Shown here one piece after another: positions 21,371-30,571 of a stretch of 64,000 bases of DNA. The position numbers were made by a program, and so were the translations under genes. How positions within the stretch are numbered: position 1 is the first letter of the stretch; the number at the start of each line of letters is the position of its first letter. The notes beneath the pieces were generated by a model that was given only the letters and a program-made list of their open reading frames with translations, was not told the origin of the DNA and made no database searches. The stretch comes from Mucilaginibacter oryzae (GTDB taxonomy: Bacteria > Bacteroidota > Bacteroidia > Sphingobacteriales > Sphingobacteriaceae), in the NCBI RefSeq assembly GCF_003148845.1, contig NZ_QGHA01000001.1, forward strand, positions 558,001 to 622,000. Direction: 5' to 3'.

Positions 21371-22609
21371 ATGAAACGCATTAACAATTATCCGGTAACA
21401 GCATGGGTGCTAATGGCGCTGCTGTTTACAGCATGCTTAACCTCATGCAAAAAAAACGACGGATATATTAAAGAGGTATCAAATGATTTAAGCAAGCCTG
21501 CTACCGTTACCAATGTAAAGGTTAAAAACTTTAATGGCGGCGCTTATATTACCTATGATTTACCAAACTCAGATAATCTGCTTTATGTACAGGCCGAATA
21601 CCGTATCAATGATAAAACAACACGCCAAACCAAATCGAGCTATTACTCGGATACGGTAACGGTTGATGGTTTTGCTAAAAGCCAGGATTATGATGTAACC
21701 CTTTATTCGGTGAGCAGGGCCAATGTAAAATCTGATCCGTTAACGGTTAAGGTTCACCCCGATCAGCCTTATTACCAGCTGATCAAGTCAACCCTCGCTA
21801 TCACGTCTGACTTTGGGGGTGTAAATATCAAAGCCCTGAATCCGGCAAAGCGCGATGTGGGTATAGTTTTACTTGATTTTCAAAAATCAACCCAGGCGCT
21901 TGAAGTTGCCGATCAGCATTACACCAATACCGATACCCTAAACTATTCGGTAAGGGGCTACCAGGCGGTACCGCAGCAATTTGGCGTATACGTTACTGAT
22001 AAATTTGGCAATATATCTGATACAACCCTGGTTACGCTAACCCCTATTTTTGAAACACTGCTTAACAAGGCCAACTTCGCGGTTTATAAAACCCCTACTG
22101 ATAGCCAGACCGCCTACGGCTGGGAAGTGCCGTACCTTTGGGATAACAAAACAGACGGCTATTCAAATGGCTGGCACACCGCTCCCGGCGGCGCGGCGCC
22201 CATGCAGGTTACTTTCAGCCTTGGCGTATCGGCACAACTCAGCCGTTTTATTTTGTGGGAAAGGCCTGATCAATATGCTTATGGCCACGGTAACCCAAAA
22301 GATTTCTCGATATGGGGATCAAACGTTAACACACCACAAGACATGAGGCTGCCCGATTACGCGCCGGTAGGAACCGTAATGGGCGATTGGGTAAACATAG
22401 GCAACTATCATTATCCGAACCCGCCATCGGGCCTTACACCCGGGTTTACCAATGCAGCCGACGCGGCTTTTGTGGCGGCAGGTGTAAATTTTAACATCCC
22501 GCCTGGTTCAACGCCAATTAAATACTTCAGGTTTATGGTGCATACCACATGGTCAAACGGGGATTTTGCTCACATGATGGAGCTTTCAATATATGGTAAA
22601 CCGCAATAA
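21371..22609 (+). CDS. PUL lipoprotein, DUF4959/DUF5126/DUF5000 architecture
   Basis: A 412-residue lipoprotein (ACLTSC, Cys26). Two fibronectin-like beta domains (about 35-125 and 135-225, the second with SDFGGVNIKA as in DUF5126) lead into a discoidin-like C-terminal domain (about 240-410). Such proteins follow susD in many polysaccharide loci and act as extra surface glycan-binding proteins. It lies 47 bases after susD in the same operon. No enzymatic motif was seen. Confidence 0.75.
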   Translation: MKRINNYPVTAWVLMALLFTACLTSCKKNDGYIKEVSNDLSKPATVTNVKVKNFNGGAYITYDLPNSDNLLYVQAEYRINDKTTRQTKSSYYSDTVTVDGFAKSQDYDVTLYSVSRANVKSDPLTVKVHPDQPYYQLIKSTLAITSDFGGVNIKALNPAKRDVGIVLLDFQKSTQALEVADQHYTNTDTLNYSVRGYQAVPQQFGVYVTDKFGNISDTTLVTLTPIFETLLNKANFAVYKTPTDSQTAYGWEVPYLWDNKTDGYSNGWHTAPGGAAPMQVTFSLGVSAQLSRFILWERPDQYAYGHGNPKDFSIWGSNVNTPQDMRLPDYAPVGTVMGDWVNIGNYHYPNPPSGLTPGFTNAADAAFVAAGVNFNIPPGSTPIKYFRFMVHTTWSNGDFAHMMELSIYGKPQ

Positions 22610-22630
22610 GCATTAATAATTCAGATTAAA

Positions 22631-23866
22631 ATGAAAACAAAAAATATTATCAGAATAGCTGCTTTGGGTTTAATGGGATACCTGATGTATGGCTGCAGCA
22701 AGCAAGACACCGAGTTTGAATCATTCCTGAACGGCAAAGAGGTTAAATATCCCGGTACCATCAGCAAAATAACGCCACGCCCCGGCAACCTGCGCGCCGG
22801 TATCACTTTTCATCCCAGCAGCGATCCGAGCGTAACGCGCTATGTGGTGTATTGGAATAACAAAGCCGATTCAATTGTTTATACATCGGATAACCACAAC
22901 CCTTCGGATAGCCTTACCGTTATTGTACCCAACCTTAACGAGTATATCTACTCGTTCACCATGTTTTCGTACGATGCCAAAGGCAACCGCTCGGTTCCGC
23001 GCGATATCAATAATGTTAAAGTTTATGGCCCGGTTTATCAATCGGGGCTTTCAAACCGCAACTATAACCTGGCTAATCCTTACGGGATCAGTGCCGATGG
23101 AAAGGTGAAGCTTAACTTCAATTTGATGGACACCGCGGCCCACAACGTGTTTACCGATATTAAGTACACCAATAAAGCCGGACAAGAAACCATTGCACGG
23201 ATAAACGCCGACAGCCTGTCTATCGTACTACCTGATTACAAGGCGGATACCAAAATCCAGTTCCGTTCGGCATTCATCCCTGTAAAAACAGCTATCGATA
23301 CCTTTTATGTATCCGATTACGAGGATTTTGCTACCATTAACGCGGTTGCCGTTTGCGATAAAAAACTGTTCAAAAAAGTATCGTTACCTTACGACGCAGG
23401 GGCTTTGGAAGGCGGAACCGACCTGGATAAACTGTGGGATGGCAGTAACGGTCCGCAGGGCTATCCCAATATCTGGCATAGTGATGGCCATGGCCCGCTG
23501 CCTGTGGTATTTACCTTTGATATGGGCGCGGTTTACAAAGGCCTTGTAGCGATTGAAGAAACCGGGCGCAATTGCTGCCATAACCCCGATGATTTTGAAG
23601 TTTGGGGTATAGCCGATATTACCAATGCGGCAACCAGCCTTAAAGCAAACGATGCGGGCTGGGCTGCCGAGGCCACCGCCAAAGGCTGGAAACTGCTCAA
23701 ATCGATCAAGCGCAACGATGACGGCAGCGCGCCGCTAAAGGTTAATTTTGACCCTAACCCGCCGCCTGTACGTTATATCCGCATCAGGATTAAACATAAC
23801 TCGAACGGAGAAGGCAACTACACCAACATGAGCGAGCTAACTTTCTGGAACAACGCTTTACTATAA
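22631..23866 (+). CDS. PUL lipoprotein, DUF4998 with discoidin-like C-terminus
   Basis: A 411-residue lipoprotein (MYGCSK, Cys18). The N-terminal half matches DUF4998 (RPGNLRAGITF, then NEYIYSFTMFSYDAKGNRS). The C-terminal half (about 255-410) is an F5/8-type discoidin fold with a paired-Cys segment (RNCCHNPDDF), likely for glycan binding. It is the last gene of the susC operon before the strong terminator at 23874. Its N-terminal layout parallels the preceding lipoprotein, suggesting an old duplication. Confidence 0.75.
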   Translation: MKTKNIIRIAALGLMGYLMYGCSKQDTEFESFLNGKEVKYPGTISKITPRPGNLRAGITFHPSSDPSVTRYVVYWNNKADSIVYTSDNHNPSDSLTVIVPNLNEYIYSFTMFSYDAKGNRSVPRDINNVKVYGPVYQSGLSNRNYNLANPYGISADGKVKLNFNLMDTAAHNVFTDIKYTNKAGQETIARINADSLSIVLPDYKADTKIQFRSAFIPVKTAIDTFYVSDYEDFATINAVAVCDKKLFKKVSLPYDAGALEGGTDLDKLWDGSNGPQGYPNIWHSDGHGPLPVVFTFDMGAVYKGLVAIEETGRNCCHNPDDFEVWGIADITNAATSLKANDAGWAAEATAKGWKLLKSIKRNDDGSAPLKVNFDPNPPPVRYIRIRIKHNSNGEGNYTNMSELTFWNNALL

Positions 23867-23873
23867 GCACGAT

Positions 23874-23910
23874 AAAATTACCGGGGCGATTAATGGCCCC
23901 GGTAATTTTT
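23874..23910 (+). terminator. Strong terminator ending the susCD operon
   Basis: A perfect 14-bp stem, AAAATTACCGGGGC (23874-23887) with its complement (23896-23909), 8-base loop and T tail, 8 bases past the DUF4998 stop. Confidence 0.92.
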
Positions 23911-23976
23911 AGTTTAAAACAACCGACATTTGGCTAAACACCTACTTTAAACCAACCCCAAACACAGAAACCTACT

Positions 23977-26316
23977 ATGCAAATAAAAACGCCGCTGCTG
24001 ATAACGGTGATACTAACAGGAATTACAACCTTTACACAAGCGCAAACTAAACAATTAAAACTGTGGTACAAGCAGCCGGCACAGCGCTGGGAAGAAACCC
24101 TGGCCCTGGGTAACGGCAGGCTGGGTATGATGCCCGATGGCGGTATCACCGCCGAAAAGGTGGTATTGAACGATATCACCATGTGGTCGGGCTCATCGCA
24201 GGATGCCAATAACTACGAGGCCTATAAGCAACTGCCCGAGATCAGGAGGCTGCTGGCCGCCGGTAAAAATGTGGAAGCGCAAGCCATTATCGATAAATCA
24301 TTTGTTTGTACTGGTAAAGGATCGGGCGGTGTGCCGTTTGGCTGCTTCCAGATGCTGGGCGATTTGAATATTAACTACCAGTACAAAGACACTGATGATA
24401 AGCAGATTAAATTTGAAAATTATGAGCGCGAGCTGTCATTAAACAATGCCCTTGCCAAAACCACCTTCAAAATAAACGGCGTTACTTACAAACGCGAATA
24501 CTTTACCAGCTTTGGCGATGATGTGGATGTGATTAAGCTAAGCGCCGATAAACCGGGTATGCTGAACATGAACATCAGCATTACCCGCCCCGAGCGGGGC
24601 ATTACCTCAACTACCGGCAATGAGTTGGACCTGACCGGTCGGCTGGATAACGGCACCGACGGCAAAGGGGTGGCTTACAAAGCGGCAATTAAGGCTAAAC
24701 TAACCGGCGGTACATTAAGCACTACCGCCACTTCGCTGGTAATTAAAGATGCTACCGAAGTTTTGATCTATATATCGGCCGGTACCGATTTTAAAAACCC
24801 GCAATATCTCAGCAAATTAAATAACAATATGGCTGCTGCTTTGGCTAAACCTTATGCTTTGCAAAAGCAGCAGCATATTGCAAACTTTCAAAAGCTGTTT
24901 AACCGGGTAAAGGTTGATCTCGGATCGTCGGAAGCAGAGAAACTGACTACCGATCAAAGATTGATCGCTTTTCGCACCAATCCGGATGCTGATAACGCCT
25001 TGCCTGTATTATTTTACCAGTTTGGCCGCTACCTGAACATTTGCAGCACCCGCGTAGGCTTATTGCCGCCAAACCTGCAGGGCTTATGGGCCAACGAGGT
25101 ACACACGCCATGGAACGGCGATTACCATTTAGACATCAACATTGAAATGAACCAATGGCCGGTTGAGGTTTCAAATTTATCAGAATTGAACCTGCCCCTT
25201 GCCGACCTGGTTAAGGGCATGGTACCTCACGGCGAAAAAACAGCCAAAGCTTATTATAATGCCGATGGCTGGGTTGCCCACGTAATCACCAACCCATGGG
25301 GCTTTACCGAGCCGGGCGAAAGCGCATCGTGGGGCATATGTAAAGTTGGCTCGGGCTGGCTTTGCGATAACCTGTGGCAACACTATGATTTTACCGGCGA
25401 TAAAAAGTACCTGGAACAAATTTACCCGATATTGAAAGGCGCGGCGCAATTTTATAGCAGCATGCTCATCAGCGATGCCAAAACCGGCTGGCTGGTCACC
25501 TCGCCGTCCTCATCGCCCGAAAACAGCTTTTACCTGCCTGATGGCACACACGCCAGCATCTGCATGGGGCCAACTATTGATAACCAGATTATCCGCCAGT
25601 TGTTTAACAATGTGATTACTGCAAGTAAAGTATTGGGTAAGGATAAAGCCTTCAGCAAAACACTGGCCGCTAAAGTAAAAAAGCTGCCCCCTCCGGGTAT
25701 TATTGCAAAAGACGGCCGCATCCAGGAGTGGCTGGAAGATTATAAGGAAACCGAGCCCCAGCACCGCCATGTATCGCATTTGTATGGCCTGTTCCCCGCA
25801 TCGCAAATTACCCCGGAAGCTACCCCTGCCCTTGCCGAAGCCGCTAAGAAAACTTTAGAAGTAAGGGGCGACGACGGCCCGAGCTGGTCTATCGCCTATA
25901 AAATACTTTGGTGGGCACGTTTGCACGATGGCAACCGCACTTACAAATTATTTAAAGAACTGATGAAGCCAACCCTCAAAACCGATATCAATTATGGGGC
26001 AGGCGGCGGCGTTTATCCAAACCTGTTATCTGCAGGTCCGCCGTTCCAGATTGATGGTAACTTTGGTGCAGAGGCCGGTATTGCCGAAATGCTGATTCAG
26101 AGCCATGCCGGATTTATCGACCTGATCCCATCAATACCTGATGCCTGGAAAGCGCAGGGCGAAGTTAAAGGATTGAAAGCCCGCGGCAATTTTACGGTAG
26201 ATATGAAATGGAAGGATGGCAGGGTAACCGCTTACAAAATAACCTCGCCTGCGCCGCGCGCCGTTAAGGTGAAAATTAACGGCGTGATTAAAAGTATCAT
26301 GGCGACTAAAGGGTAA
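23977..26316 (+). CDS. Glycoside hydrolase family 95 alpha-L-fucosidase
   Basis: 779 residues, typical for GH95, with a signal peptide ending near TQAQ. The N-terminal beta-sandwich starts with the family pattern WYKQPAQRWEETLALGNGRLG. The helical barrel carries DINIEMNQWP and FQIDGNFGAEAGIAEML, which hold the conserved Asn and Asp residues of this inverting family. GH95 enzymes remove terminal alpha-1,2-L-fucose, and some members alpha-L-galactose. Fucose release agrees with the uptake and catabolism genes upstream. Confidence 0.93.
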   Translation: MQIKTPLLITVILTGITTFTQAQTKQLKLWYKQPAQRWEETLALGNGRLGMMPDGGITAEKVVLNDITMWSGSSQDANNYEAYKQLPEIRRLLAAGKNVEAQAIIDKSFVCTGKGSGGVPFGCFQMLGDLNINYQYKDTDDKQIKFENYERELSLNNALAKTTFKINGVTYKREYFTSFGDDVDVIKLSADKPGMLNMNISITRPERGITSTTGNELDLTGRLDNGTDGKGVAYKAAIKAKLTGGTLSTTATSLVIKDATEVLIYISAGTDFKNPQYLSKLNNNMAAALAKPYALQKQQHIANFQKLFNRVKVDLGSSEAEKLTTDQRLIAFRTNPDADNALPVLFYQFGRYLNICSTRVGLLPPNLQGLWANEVHTPWNGDYHLDINIEMNQWPVEVSNLSELNLPLADLVKGMVPHGEKTAKAYYNADGWVAHVITNPWGFTEPGESASWGICKVGSGWLCDNLWQHYDFTGDKKYLEQIYPILKGAAQFYSSMLISDAKTGWLVTSPSSSPENSFYLPDGTHASICMGPTIDNQIIRQLFNNVITASKVLGKDKAFSKTLAAKVKKLPPPGIIAKDGRIQEWLEDYKETEPQHRHVSHLYGLFPASQITPEATPALAEAAKKTLEVRGDDGPSWSIAYKILWWARLHDGNRTYKLFKELMKPTLKTDINYGAGGGVYPNLLSAGPPFQIDGNFGAEAGIAEMLIQSHAGFIDLIPSIPDAWKAQGEVKGLKARGNFTVDMKWKDGRVTAYKITSPAPRAVKVKINGVIKSIMATKG

Positions 26317-26353
26317 TGTTGAGAACGTTTAAAACCGAATAAAGATCTCCAAT

Positions 26354-26432
26354 CGTCATTGAAGGTACGAAGCAACCGCGCGGAAGCAGGTACACCCTAT
26401 AAAGTTCGCGATCGCTTCGTACCTCGGTGACG
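26354..26432. repeat. Extragenic palindrome of the GTCATTG...CGAAGC type
   Basis: Arms 26354-26380 (CGTCATTGAAGGTACGAAGC...) and 26408-26432 form a 26-bp imperfect inverted repeat with one bulge and several mismatches. It matches a palindromic intergenic repeat style I recall from many bacterial genomes. It fills the gap between the GH95 and alpha-galactosidase genes and may cap the GH95 transcript. Confidence 0.6.
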
Positions 26433-26544
26433 CTTTTATAGCATTACAGGTTTAAAGTATTTTGTAAAGAAACCGTTATGATTTCAAAAAAACATCATGC
26501 TTTAAAATTAAAATGTATTTTAGACATTTATAAACCATCAATCC

Positions 26545-28623
26545 ATGCAAAAACTCCTTAACCGTTTTATAATTGCTGTGCAGTTGTGCGGCTTGCTTTG
26601 CGTTTGGCAGCCGGCAACTGTTTCAGCTTTCGTTTCTACAACCAATCAATCGCCAAAGGCGGAGGCAATATCAATCCCCTACAGTAAAACAGGGAACATT
26701 ATTTACGATCAAAAAACGGGCACCTTTTCGGTACAGGAAAACGGGAAAATTGTACTTGCCAACTGTTATGCTAAAGTGAAGATTGATGGTAAGTTTATTA
26801 CTTCTAAAGATTATAAGCAGATCGGCTTTAAAACCACCGCCCAAAAAGATGCGTTCGGCAACGGTGTTAAGTATGAAGTTACCTTAACCGGCAAAAATCT
26901 GCCTGTAATGGTGCAAACATTTTACAGCTACCCATTAGCCGGAAAAAATTATTTCTTTGCCGAAGTAAGCCTGAAAGGCAGCAGCCTTAAAACCAATTAC
27001 ATGGAGCCTATTGCCGGTGATCTGGCTACTGTAAACGGCGATACGCGTTCACTTTTTGTACCTTTTGATAATGATACTTTTATCAGTTACGATTCAAAAG
27101 CCTTTAGAGCGCCACTCACCAATACCAGCGCCGAAGTAGGAACCGTATTTGATAATAATAGCCGTAACGGCGTAGTATTTGGCTCGGTTGAGCACGAAAC
27201 CTGGAAAACAGGTGTGCGCACCATCGCCAAAAAAGACAGCGCCAATACTTTTGAAGTATGGGGCGGCTATACTGAAGAAGCCGTAAACCGCGACAAGATA
27301 GCTCACGGCGAAATCAGCGGGAACGTGATCAAATCGCCCAGGGTATTTGTAGGCTGGTTTGCCGATTGGCGTACCGGGCTGGAGGAATTTGGCAAAGCCA
27401 ACCGCATAGCTGAGCCCCCTTATGTTTTTAACTGGACAAAGCCCACACCGGTTGGCTGGAACAGCTGGGGCGTAATGCAGGAAAAACTGAGTTATGATAA
27501 AGCCCTTAGGGTCGCCGATTTTTTTGCCGACAGCATCCCGGCGTTTAGAAACGGGAATACGGCTTTTATCGATCTGGATTCGTTTTGGGATAATATGATT
27601 AAAGGTGGCTGGGAAGGCGATTTCGGTCAGCTGAAAGCATTTGCCGATTACTGCAAAATGAAGGGCTTACAGCCCGGGGTTTACTGGGCTCCGTTTACCG
27701 ACTGGGGCTGGAAAGGCGGCCCCGACCGTAAAGTATTGGGCAGCAACTACACCTATGGCGAAACCTGGACCAAGGTTGGCAACGGCTACCACGATATCGA
27801 CGGGGCCCGCGCTACCGATCCAACCCACCCCGGCACCCTGCAGCATATCGATTACGTGATAGGTAAACTGAAAGCATGCGGTTTTAAAATGATCAAGATA
27901 GACTTTTTAGGTCATGCCGCCGCAGAATCGAGCCATTTTTACGACACGAAAATTACCACGGGGATGCAGGCTTATAAAAAAGGCATGGAGCACCTGATTG
28001 ACCAGTTGGGCAACCAGATGCTGGTTTACGCCGCCATTTCCCCGAGCCTGGCAACGGGCCGTTATGCGCATATGCGCCGTATTGCCTGCGACGCTTTTAA
28101 AACCATTAAAGATACCCGTTACACACTAAACAGCGTAAACTACGGCTGGTGGCAAACTTACCTGTACAACTATATCGACGCCGACCATGTGGTGTTATCA
28201 ACAGAAAGTGAAGGAGCTAACCGGGCAAGGATGCTTTCGGCAGTTGTTACCGGTACGTTTATTACGGGCGATGATTTTTCAACCCACGGGCAATGGAGCG
28301 AGAGAGCCAAGGCTTTATTTCAAAACCCCGAAATCTTAAAGATAGTGGCCAATGGTAAAGCATTCAGACCGGTTGAAGGGAACACAGAAACAGGTACTAC
28401 CGAACAATTTACCATTAAAATAGGTAATAGTTTTTACCTGGCGCTATTTAACTATGGCAGCGAAGACAAAACCTACACTATAAACAGGAAAAGATTAGGC
28501 ATTGAAGAAGAGAAAGAATTTGGTGTTAAATCGTTACTGCAAGATTACGGTGTGAATACCAACGGTAGCGTTGTGTTAAAAGCGGGCGACGCGGCAATGC
28601 TTAAATTTGAAGAGATAAAATAA
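26545..28623 (+). CDS. Alpha-galactosidase (GH36/melibiase clan)
   Basis: 692 residues with a signal segment. An N-terminal beta-sandwich (about 40-290) precedes a TIM barrel with PVGWNSWG, FIDLDSFWD, the catalytic nucleophile Asp in KMIKIDFLGH, and RRIACDAFK as likely acid/base region. A small beta domain closes the chain. It should hydrolyse terminal alpha-1,6-galactose. The motifs fit clan GH-D best; the exact family number and a side specificity are less certain. Confidence 0.82.
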   Translation: MQKLLNRFIIAVQLCGLLCVWQPATVSAFVSTTNQSPKAEAISIPYSKTGNIIYDQKTGTFSVQENGKIVLANCYAKVKIDGKFITSKDYKQIGFKTTAQKDAFGNGVKYEVTLTGKNLPVMVQTFYSYPLAGKNYFFAEVSLKGSSLKTNYMEPIAGDLATVNGDTRSLFVPFDNDTFISYDSKAFRAPLTNTSAEVGTVFDNNSRNGVVFGSVEHETWKTGVRTIAKKDSANTFEVWGGYTEEAVNRDKIAHGEISGNVIKSPRVFVGWFADWRTGLEEFGKANRIAEPPYVFNWTKPTPVGWNSWGVMQEKLSYDKALRVADFFADSIPAFRNGNTAFIDLDSFWDNMIKGGWEGDFGQLKAFADYCKMKGLQPGVYWAPFTDWGWKGGPDRKVLGSNYTYGETWTKVGNGYHDIDGARATDPTHPGTLQHIDYVIGKLKACGFKMIKIDFLGHAAAESSHFYDTKITTGMQAYKKGMEHLIDQLGNQMLVYAAISPSLATGRYAHMRRIACDAFKTIKDTRYTLNSVNYGWWQTYLYNYIDADHVVLSTESEGANRARMLSAVVTGTFITGDDFSTHGQWSERAKALFQNPEILKIVANGKAFRPVEGNTETGTTEQFTIKIGNSFYLALFNYGSEDKTYTINRKRLGIEEEKEFGVKSLLQDYGVNTNGSVVLKAGDAAMLKFEEIK

Positions 28624-28629
28624 CAGGCA

Positions 28630-28680
28630 AAGGCACCGGTAACAGATTTAATTCCCCTCGCTTTAGTTACCGGATGCCTT
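28630..28680 (+). terminator. Hairpin after the alpha-galactosidase gene
   Basis: AAGGCACCGGTAAC (28630-28643) pairs with GTTACCGGATGCCTT (28666-28680), one bulged A, 22-base loop. No strong T run follows, so termination strength is uncertain. Confidence 0.5.
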
Positions 28681-28707
28681 CTTCGGGTGGATGAAACCCG
28701 TATATTT

Positions 28708-28884
28708 TTAAGCGTTATATTTCACATATTTAGCCCGTTTGGCTGCAAGCGGGCATTTTGCTTTTTTAACGTTTGCACAGCATTTATTTGAATAACGTTT
28801 TGAACCCGAAAGGCCGATTTTTTCAACCGGTAACGAATTGAAATACAATCCGCCGGTTACGGCCAGCAATGTAAAAAATTTCAT
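28708..28884 (-). CDS. Small Cys-containing protein, unknown
   Basis: 58 residues from the ATG at 28884: a short hydrophobic N-terminus (MKFFTLLAVTGGLYF) followed by a basic tail with CC and KCPLAAKRAKY, as in small exported or membrane-anchored peptides. The open frame extends 50 codons upstream, but that part looks non-coding. No family was recognised. The 363-base gap from 28885 to 29247 holds only the terminator at 29094. Confidence 0.35.
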   Translation of the reverse strand: MKFFTLLAVTGGLYFNSLPVEKIGLSGSKRYSNKCCANVKKAKCPLAAKRAKYVKYNA

Positions 28885-29093
28885 AGCTAATTGGTTTATA
28901 TAAACAGACGACAATTTTGGGGGAATGTTACAGGAGATTGGCAAATGTTGATTTTCGCACACTTTAAACCCCGTGAGGACGTAGTATAGATGGGCCCATA
29001 TCGGTCTCTGCACCTTTGCGTGCCAAACATCCAAACACGCTTTATATACATGAAATTCTCAACCCATCTGCGCGAAAAATCTCCTAAAAAACA

Positions 29094-29122
29094 AAAGTCA
29101 GCAACCTCGCGTTACTGACTTT
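29094..29122 (-). terminator. Terminator for the second AraC gene
   Basis: A 12-bp stem (29094-29105 with 29111-29122) with one mismatch and a 5-base loop; on the minus strand it is followed by TTTTGTTTTTTAG. It lies 126 bases past the AraC stop. Confidence 0.7.
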
Positions 29123-29247
29123 CAATTAACTATTAACTGACCAAATATCTTCGAAAAAACTATCTGGTATAAACGCAAACACAGAGGCTTATTTAGTAGG
29201 GCTATGCGTAAAAAACACCCGTCTAAAAAGCTTTCATTAAATCCATA

Positions 29248-30114
29248 CTACGCTGACTGCCTGTACTTTAAAGGCGTTATGTTATAATGCGTACGGAACA
29301 GGCGGATAAATGAACTCGGGCATTCAAAACCTACCATACTAACCACCTCATTAACAGGGTAACGGGTATCTTTCAACAACATTAATGAGCGTTTTAAACG
29401 CAGCTGAATTAAAAACTGGTGCGGCGTTAACCCAAAGGCCTGTTTAAAAGTACGCAACAGGTGGTTTACCGAAAGGCAGGCATGTTCGGCCAGGTCTTCA
29501 AGGCTAATATTCTGATTATAATTGCTGTACATATACTCTTTAGCCAGGTTTAACCGCCGGATGATTTCGATTTTGGTTCCGTGGTTTAAAAAGTCGAGCT
29601 TCTCGGCCTTTTTATATACTTCATCGTTATAAATATTGAAATAGTTGATCAGCGTATGGTGCAGGTACTCGCTGATGAGCATTTCATCCTGCATACCCTG
29701 GTCAAGATGCTGCTTCAGGTGAAATACATTGTACCTGATGTCACCTGCAAAAGGGTAAATGGTTTCGCTAAATTCGGGTTGTAAAATAATGGTTTCGCCG
29801 CCTTTATCTAACAGTTCTTCGTAGCCACAGGTACGGAATTGCTGAAAATCCTGTAAAAATTGCTGATCGAAATGGATAGCGAACGATTGCACAGGGTCGC
29901 CCGCTTCGGTCCCGACAGCATATTTTGTTCCCCGGTTCAATACCAGGAACGAATCAGGGTAAATAGATAGCTGCCTGCGGCCAATATCATAACGTTCGTT
30001 TCCGCTTAAAACAAAACGCAGGCTCAGATCGGAAGTATACTGTATACCCTGCCCCTGTGTGCCGGTACGGCTCACTATTTTGTTGTTATTGCGTAATACT
30101 TTTGAATAATCCAT
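29248..30114 (-). CDS. AraC-family transcriptional regulator
   Basis: 288 residues: an N-terminal cupin-type sensing domain (about 20-150) and a C-terminal AraC DNA-binding domain (about 185-286) with LEDLAEHACLSVNHLLRTFK and VVSMVGFECPSSFIRLFR. It lies next to the alpha-galactosidase gene on the opposite strand and may control it. A TACCTTTG element sits 138 bases upstream of the start. Confidence 0.88.
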   Translation of the reverse strand: MDYSKVLRNNNKIVSRTGTQGQGIQYTSDLSLRFVLSGNERYDIGRRQLSIYPDSFLVLNRGTKYAVGTEAGDPVQSFAIHFDQQFLQDFQQFRTCGYEELLDKGGETIILQPEFSETIYPFAGDIRYNVFHLKQHLDQGMQDEMLISEYLHHTLINYFNIYNDEVYKKAEKLDFLNHGTKIEIIRRLNLAKEYMYSNYNQNISLEDLAEHACLSVNHLLRTFKQAFGLTPHQFLIQLRLKRSLMLLKDTRYPVNEVVSMVGFECPSSFIRLFRTHYNITPLKYRQSA

Positions 30115-30251
30115 TGTGATATGCGTTTATTATTCGTTATGTTTTCCTTTTCCCGGTATCATAAACCTATTATTTAACGGGCATGCCAGATAGATGATTT
30201 TGTTTTGCTCCGCGATTTAGTAACCGGTGGTTTGATACTACTTTACCTTAT

Positions 30252-30259
30252 CAAAGGTA
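30252..30259 (-). promoter_or_regulatory. Candidate -7 element for the second AraC gene (TACCTTTG)
   Basis: On the minus strand TACCTTTG fits TAnnTTTG. It would give a long leader of about 130 bases before the start at 30114. The rest of the roughly 300-base gap 30115-30421 shows no other clear signal apart from the candidate promoter at 30372. Confidence 0.35.
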
Positions 30260-30371
30260 CGGTGAGCAAAGGCGGGTAGTATCCCCCTGTTTGGGGGATT
30301 TGTGAATTAGTGATTTGAGTGCCTGAAGGAGTTTTTGGCCTGCAACTGCAAATCACAGGAATAGTATGTTA

Positions 30372-30402
30372 TTGTTTTTGGCATTAAAATGCCTTATATT
30401 TA
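30372..30402 (+). promoter_or_regulatory. Candidate promoter of the DUF6169 cassette
   Basis: TTG at 30372-30374, 20 bases, then TATATTTA (30395-30402), one mismatch from TAnnTTTG. It precedes the small gene starting at 30422. Confidence 0.35.
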
Positions 30403-30421
30403 TATATCGCAAACGCAGTTT

Positions 30422-30571
30422 ATGTCACCCACAAAAAAATCGGATAAAGCAACAAACGCAAACAACCCTATCGTTAAGATGATAGAGGACAAGAAGCGTA
30501 TTGTTAAAGCGATAAAAAATGGCGAAAGCTTATCTACTCTAAAAGACATAAAAATTGTCTCTCCTTTATAG
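30422..30571 (+). CDS. Small lysine-rich protein paired with the DUF6169 gene
   Basis: 49 residues: a polar start (MSPTKKSDKATNANN), then NPIVKMIEDKKRIVKAIKNG and a tail ending IKIVSPL. Short proteins ending in a similar I-x-V-SP motif recur in Bacteroidota as first genes of small two-gene cassettes, though that is from memory. Its stop overlaps the TTG start of the next frame by 17 bases, so the two were probably translationally coupled. The frame also offers an ATG at 30389, but this overlaps the candidate promoter. Confidence 0.45.
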   Translation: MSPTKKSDKATNANNPIVKMIEDKKRIVKAIKNGESLSTLKDIKIVSPL

